DNA of 7,841 nucleotides from Syntrophomonadaceae bacterium (GTDB lineage: Bacteria; Bacillota; Dethiobacteria; DTU022): NCBI GenBank assembly GCA_003566935.1, contig PXBM01000184.1, positions 1 to 7,841 of the forward strand, written 5' to 3'. The translations under genes were made by a program, and so were the position numbers. Below are positions 6,132-7,841 of this stretch, piece by piece; within the stretch, counting starts at the first letter, position 1, and each line of letters begins with the position of its first letter. A model generated the notes under the pieces. It was not told where the DNA came from and ran no database searches. It saw only the letters and a list, made by a program, of their open reading frames with translations.

Positions 6132-6659
6132 CTACAGTTCCAGCAAGCCTTCAGGCAAATTCACATGTAGTTCTCCGGCTTCCAGGTTAATTTCATCAAT
6201 GAAGCCTTTTACCAGCGGAACCAGGTGTGATTTTTTTTCAGCTCCTGCAGTTTTTATCACCAGGAGATCATGTCCACCGGTTGTAATTAAGTCTGTAACC
6301 TGCCCGAGCAAGACATTTCCCGATTCATATACTTTCAGTCCTACCAGTTGATCATGATAGAAACTGTCTTCGGGGAGAGGAACCCTTTCCTCCTTGGGAA
6401 TCACCAGCAGGCTATCCTTAATATTATTAGCATCATCCCTGCTTTTCACTTCTTTGAATTTTACCAGCCAGTACCTGCCATAAAGTGCGGCTTTCTCTAC
6501 TTGATAAGTAAACCTGTCAGAGCCCCTGAGCAGCTCAACCTGATCGAGCATTTCAACTCTATCAGGGTAATCGCTGTAAGGATAAACTTTAACCATACCG
6601 GCTACACCGTGTGGCGATATAACTTTGCCAATAAGGGCATCCTTTTTCTCATTGAACAA
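6132..6659 (-). CDS. rimM: Ribosome maturation factor RimM
   Basis: Binds the 30S subunit through protein uS19 and helps mature the 16S rRNA head region. From the chosen start the product has 175 residues (B. subtilis RimM is about 174). The N-terminal RimM domain begins with IGKVISPHGVAGMVKVYPYSD (10-30). It continues through the GRYWLVKFKEVKSRDDAN segment (61-78). The C-terminal PRC-barrel domain runs from FYHDQLVGLKVY (100-111) through VTDLITTGGHDLLVI to the VPLV...EGLLEL end. The frame is open far upstream (to 6791) but that part lies over khpA and is not real. The start is uncertain: TTG codons at 6671, 6668, 6665 and 6659 are all in frame and none has a clear ribosome binding site. I took 6659 because it fits family N-terminal length. 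It overlaps the khpA end by 11 bp, so translation is probably coupled to khpA. Confidence 0.93.
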   Translation of the reverse strand: MFNEKKDALIGKVISPHGVAGMVKVYPYSDYPDRVEMLDQVELLRGSDRFTYQVEKAALYGRYWLVKFKEVKSRDDANNIKDSLLVIPKEERVPLPEDSFYHDQLVGLKVYESGNVLLGQVTDLITTGGHDLLVIKTAGAEKKSHLVPLVKGFIDEINLEAGELHVNLPEGLLEL

Positions 6660-6879
6660 TTTCAACAACAACCCGCTTATTCTCTTTAATCGCGGCGGCA
6701 TTAACAACCGTTCTGACCGCCTTGGCAATACGTCCCTGTTTTCCGATAACTTTCCCCATATCTTCAGGAGCAACACGCAGTTCGAGTACAATCAATCGTT
6801 CACGTTCTACCTGCTTTATTTCTACCTGATCGGGATCATCAACCAGTGCTTTGGCAATATGCTCCAAAAGCTCCTTCAT
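6649..6879 (-). CDS. khpA: KH-domain RNA-binding protein KhpA
   Basis: Small cytoplasmic RNA-binding protein (YlqC/KhpA) with 76 residues. It consists of one KH domain whose RNA-contacting GxxG loop is visible as G46-K-Q-G49 in the VIGKQGRIAKAV segment (44-55). In streptococci KhpA pairs with KhpB (Jag/EloR) and affects cell division; its partner is not in this window. The open frame starts at a TTG (6888) that abuts a GGAGGGAGG ribosome binding site. The ATG at 6879 is 9 nt from that site and is taken as the start. Its position between rpsP and rimM is the standard one in Firmicutes. It overlaps the start of rimM. The last residues (KRVVVEIVQ) are typical. Confidence 0.95.
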   Translation of the reverse strand: MKELLEHIAKALVDDPDQVEIKQVERERLIVLELRVAPEDMGKVIGKQGRIAKAVRTVVNAAAIKENKRVVVEIVQ

Positions 6880-6888
6880 CAATAACAA

Positions 6889-6897
6889 CCTCCCTCC
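6889..6897 (-). promoter_or_regulatory. Ribosome binding site of khpA
   Basis: GGAGGGAGG, a double ribosome binding motif, lies between the rpsP stop and khpA. Its proximal copy is 9 nt from the ATG at 6879 and directly adjacent to the TTG at 6888, which favours the ATG. Confidence 0.7.
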
Positions 6898-6901
6898 AGC
6901 A

Positions 6902-7147
6902 CTACTTACTCAAACCGGCTCTTTCAAAAAGGGCCTTAACAGTATCAGAGGGCCTGGCTCCCTTAGACAGCCACTGCTGTACTTTCTCCTCGTCTACTTG
7001 AAAAGTAGTCGGCTTGGTGGTCGGGTTGTAATAGCCGATTTCTTCGATAAAACGCCCGTCCCGTGGATACCGGGAATCGGCCACCACAATACGGAAAAAA
7101 GGTTTCTTTTTTGCTCCCATTCTTTTTAGCCTGATTCTTACTGCCAA
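6902..7147 (-). CDS. rpsP: 30S ribosomal protein S16 (bS16)
   Basis: Structural protein of the small subunit that stabilises the 5' domain of 16S rRNA during assembly. The 81-residue product has normal length and shows the family pattern from the first residue: MAVRIRLKRMGAKKKPFFRI (1-20), VVADSRYPRDGRFIEEIGYYNP (21-42), then the DEEKVQQWLSKGARPSDTVK helix-turn (52-71). The frame is open to a GTG at 7156, but that GTG is part of the GGAGGTG ribosome binding site. The TTG at 7147 gives the conserved MAV N-terminus and 8-nt spacing, so it is the real start. It is 61 bp after ffh and 22 bp before khpA. Confidence 0.97.
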   Translation of the reverse strand: MAVRIRLKRMGAKKKPFFRIVVADSRYPRDGRFIEEIGYYNPTTKPTTFQVDEEKVQQWLSKGARPSDTVKALFERAGLSK

Positions 7148-7155
7148 TTTATTCA

Positions 7156-7160
7156 CCTCC
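7156..7160 (-). promoter_or_regulatory. Ribosome binding site deciding the rpsP TTG start
   Basis: GGAGG is 8 nt from the TTG at 7147-7145. The in-frame GTG at 7156 shares a base with this site and cannot be its start. The family N-terminus MAVRIRL agrees. Confidence 0.8.
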
Positions 7161-7167
7161 GTTATCT

Positions 7168-7195
7168 GTTATCTCTATAAAATATCAGCTATAAC
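7168..7195 (-). repeat. Imperfect inverted repeat in the ffh-rpsP gap
   Basis: GTTATAGCT and AGAGATAAC (minus strand) pair at 7 of 9 positions around a 10-nt AT-rich loop. A tandem GTTATCT repeat (plus strand, 7161-7174) overlaps one arm. It has no T-run after it and is AT-rich, so it is not a clear terminator. The 61-bp gap shows no convincing promoter. Confidence 0.25.
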
Positions 7196-7208
7196 ATAAG
7201 CCGTTATT

Positions 7209-7841
7209 TTAAAAGGGGAATCCTTTGCCGCCTTTTTTAAGCTTTTTCAGTCCACCTTTTTTATCCATTGTCCCCATTTTTTTAATCATTTTTTGCATTT
7301 GATTAAATTGGTTTAGCAAGCGGTTTACATCCTGCACCTGTGTTCCGCTGCCCATGGCAATGCGTTTTCTGCGGCTGCTGTTAATAATTGCCGGATCCTG
7401 TTTTTCTTTACCGGTCATCGAGCTTATGATTGCTTCAACCCGGTTGAAGTTGTCTTCATTAAGGGACATCTGCCTTACTTCCTTGGGCAGGTTAGCTCCT
7501 CCGGGCATCATGTTCATTATATCTTCGAGTGATCCCATACTGCGCAGCTGACTGATCTGTTCTTTAAAATCATCCAGGGTAAACTGCTGCCGGCGCAGCT
7601 TCTGTTCCATTTCTTTCGCTTTATCCTGATCTACAGAAGCCTCTGCTTTTTCAATCAGCGAGAGCACATCACCCATGCCAAGAATTCTTGAAGCCATTCG
7701 GTCAGGGTGAAATGGCTCCAGGGCTTCGACTTTTTCTCCCACACCGACAAATTTTACGGGACATCCAGTAACAGCATTTACAGATAAGGCGGCTCCGCCC
7801 CGGGTATCTCCATCCAGCTTTGTTAATATTACCCCGGTCAA
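7209..7841 (-). CDS. ffh: Signal recognition particle protein Ffh, C-terminal half (5' end outside window)
   Basis: GTPase that binds 4.5S/scRNA and the signal sequences of nascent membrane and exported proteins and delivers ribosomes to the receptor FtsY. Only the last 211 codons are present (the full protein is usually about 440-450 residues); the first codon in the window is an internal Leu of the LTGVILTKLDGDTRGG segment. The visible G-domain part has the G4 motif TKLD (7-10), DTRGG (12-16) and the closing GVGEK motif (33-37). The methionine-rich M domain follows: the QFTLDDFKEQ helix (86-95), SMGSLEDIMNMMPG finger-loop region (101-114), the RNA-binding SRRKRIAMGSG motif (156-166), and a helix rich in Met and Gln (QFNQMQKMIKKMG, 178-190). 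The basic Gly/Lys-rich tail ends in GKGFPF. No damage is visible. It is the first gene of the cluster seen here. Confidence 0.97.
   Translation of the reverse strand: MTGVILTKLDGDTRGGAALSVNAVTGCPVKFVGVGEKVEALEPFHPDRMASRILGMGDVLSLIEKAEASVDQDKAKEMEQKLRRQQFTLDDFKEQISQLRSMGSLEDIMNMMPGGANLPKEVRQMSLNEDNFNRVEAIISSMTGKEKQDPAIINSSRRKRIAMGSGTQVQDVNRLLNQFNQMQKMIKKMGTMDKKGGLKKLKKGGKGFPF

Noticed and set aside
6660..6791. N-terminal extension of rimM over khpA
   Set aside because: It adds residues that RimM proteins lack, and the region is coding for KhpA in another frame.
5980..7129. Chain of plus-strand open frames opposite trmD, rimM, khpA and rpsP
   Set aside because: All are antisense to strongly recognised genes and show no family pattern.
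7148..7208. Promoter for rpsP in the gap after ffh
   Set aside because: The DNA is AT-rich, but I found no -35/-10 pair with good match and spacing on the minus strand.

Overview
This window looks like a chromosomal housekeeping locus of a Gram-positive, clostridial-type Firmicute. The evidence is the gene order on the minus strand: ffh, rpsP, khpA, rimM, trmD, rplS, lepB, rbgA (ylqF), rnhB, yraN. That order is typical of Clostridia and Bacilli. Other pointers are strong AGGAGG-type ribosome binding sites, frequent TTG/GTG starts, and a membrane-anchored cell-wall amidase with a copper-amine-oxidase-N-like domain. Genus cannot be assigned from the sequence alone.

Layout. Positions 1-83 hold a sigma-A-like promoter and ribosome binding site. 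They drive a large plus-strand amidase gene (84-2324). This gene converges on the minus-strand cluster, with only 24 bp between its stop and the yraN stop. An imperfect inverted repeat sits at that junction. From there to the right edge everything is on the minus strand. Reading in the direction of transcription (right to left): the C-terminal half of ffh (cut by the window edge), rpsP, khpA, rimM, trmD, rplS, lepB, rbgA, rnhB and yraN. Gaps are mostly 2-31 bp or short overlaps (khpA/rimM, and rbgA/rnhB by 4 bp), so most of it is probably one operon. The two larger gaps are ffh-rpsP (61 bp) and rnhB-yraN (101 bp). The second contains a long imperfect hairpin and a weak promoter-like sequence.

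How the genes work together. The cluster combines ribosome parts (bS16, bL19), ribosome assembly factors (RimM for 30S, RbgA for 50S), a tRNA methyltransferase (TrmD), a small RNA-binding KH protein (KhpA), the protein-export factors Ffh and signal peptidase I, the genome-maintenance nuclease RNase HII, and YraN, a nuclease-fold protein of uncertain role. The amidase is a separate transcription unit for peptidoglycan turnover.

Start codons. For several genes the longest open frame starts inside or before the ribosome binding site. I moved those starts to the codon with proper spacing and family-typical N-terminus (rpsP, khpA, rplS, lepB, rbgA, rimM).

I see no mobile element, CRISPR array, tRNA or rRNA, and no obviously new multi-gene system. 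The most unusual thing is the RbgA homologue. It has Ser where the family has the catalytic His, HKAD instead of NKxD in the G4 motif, and a G5 region without glycine, while G1, G2, G3 and the C-terminal domain look intact.
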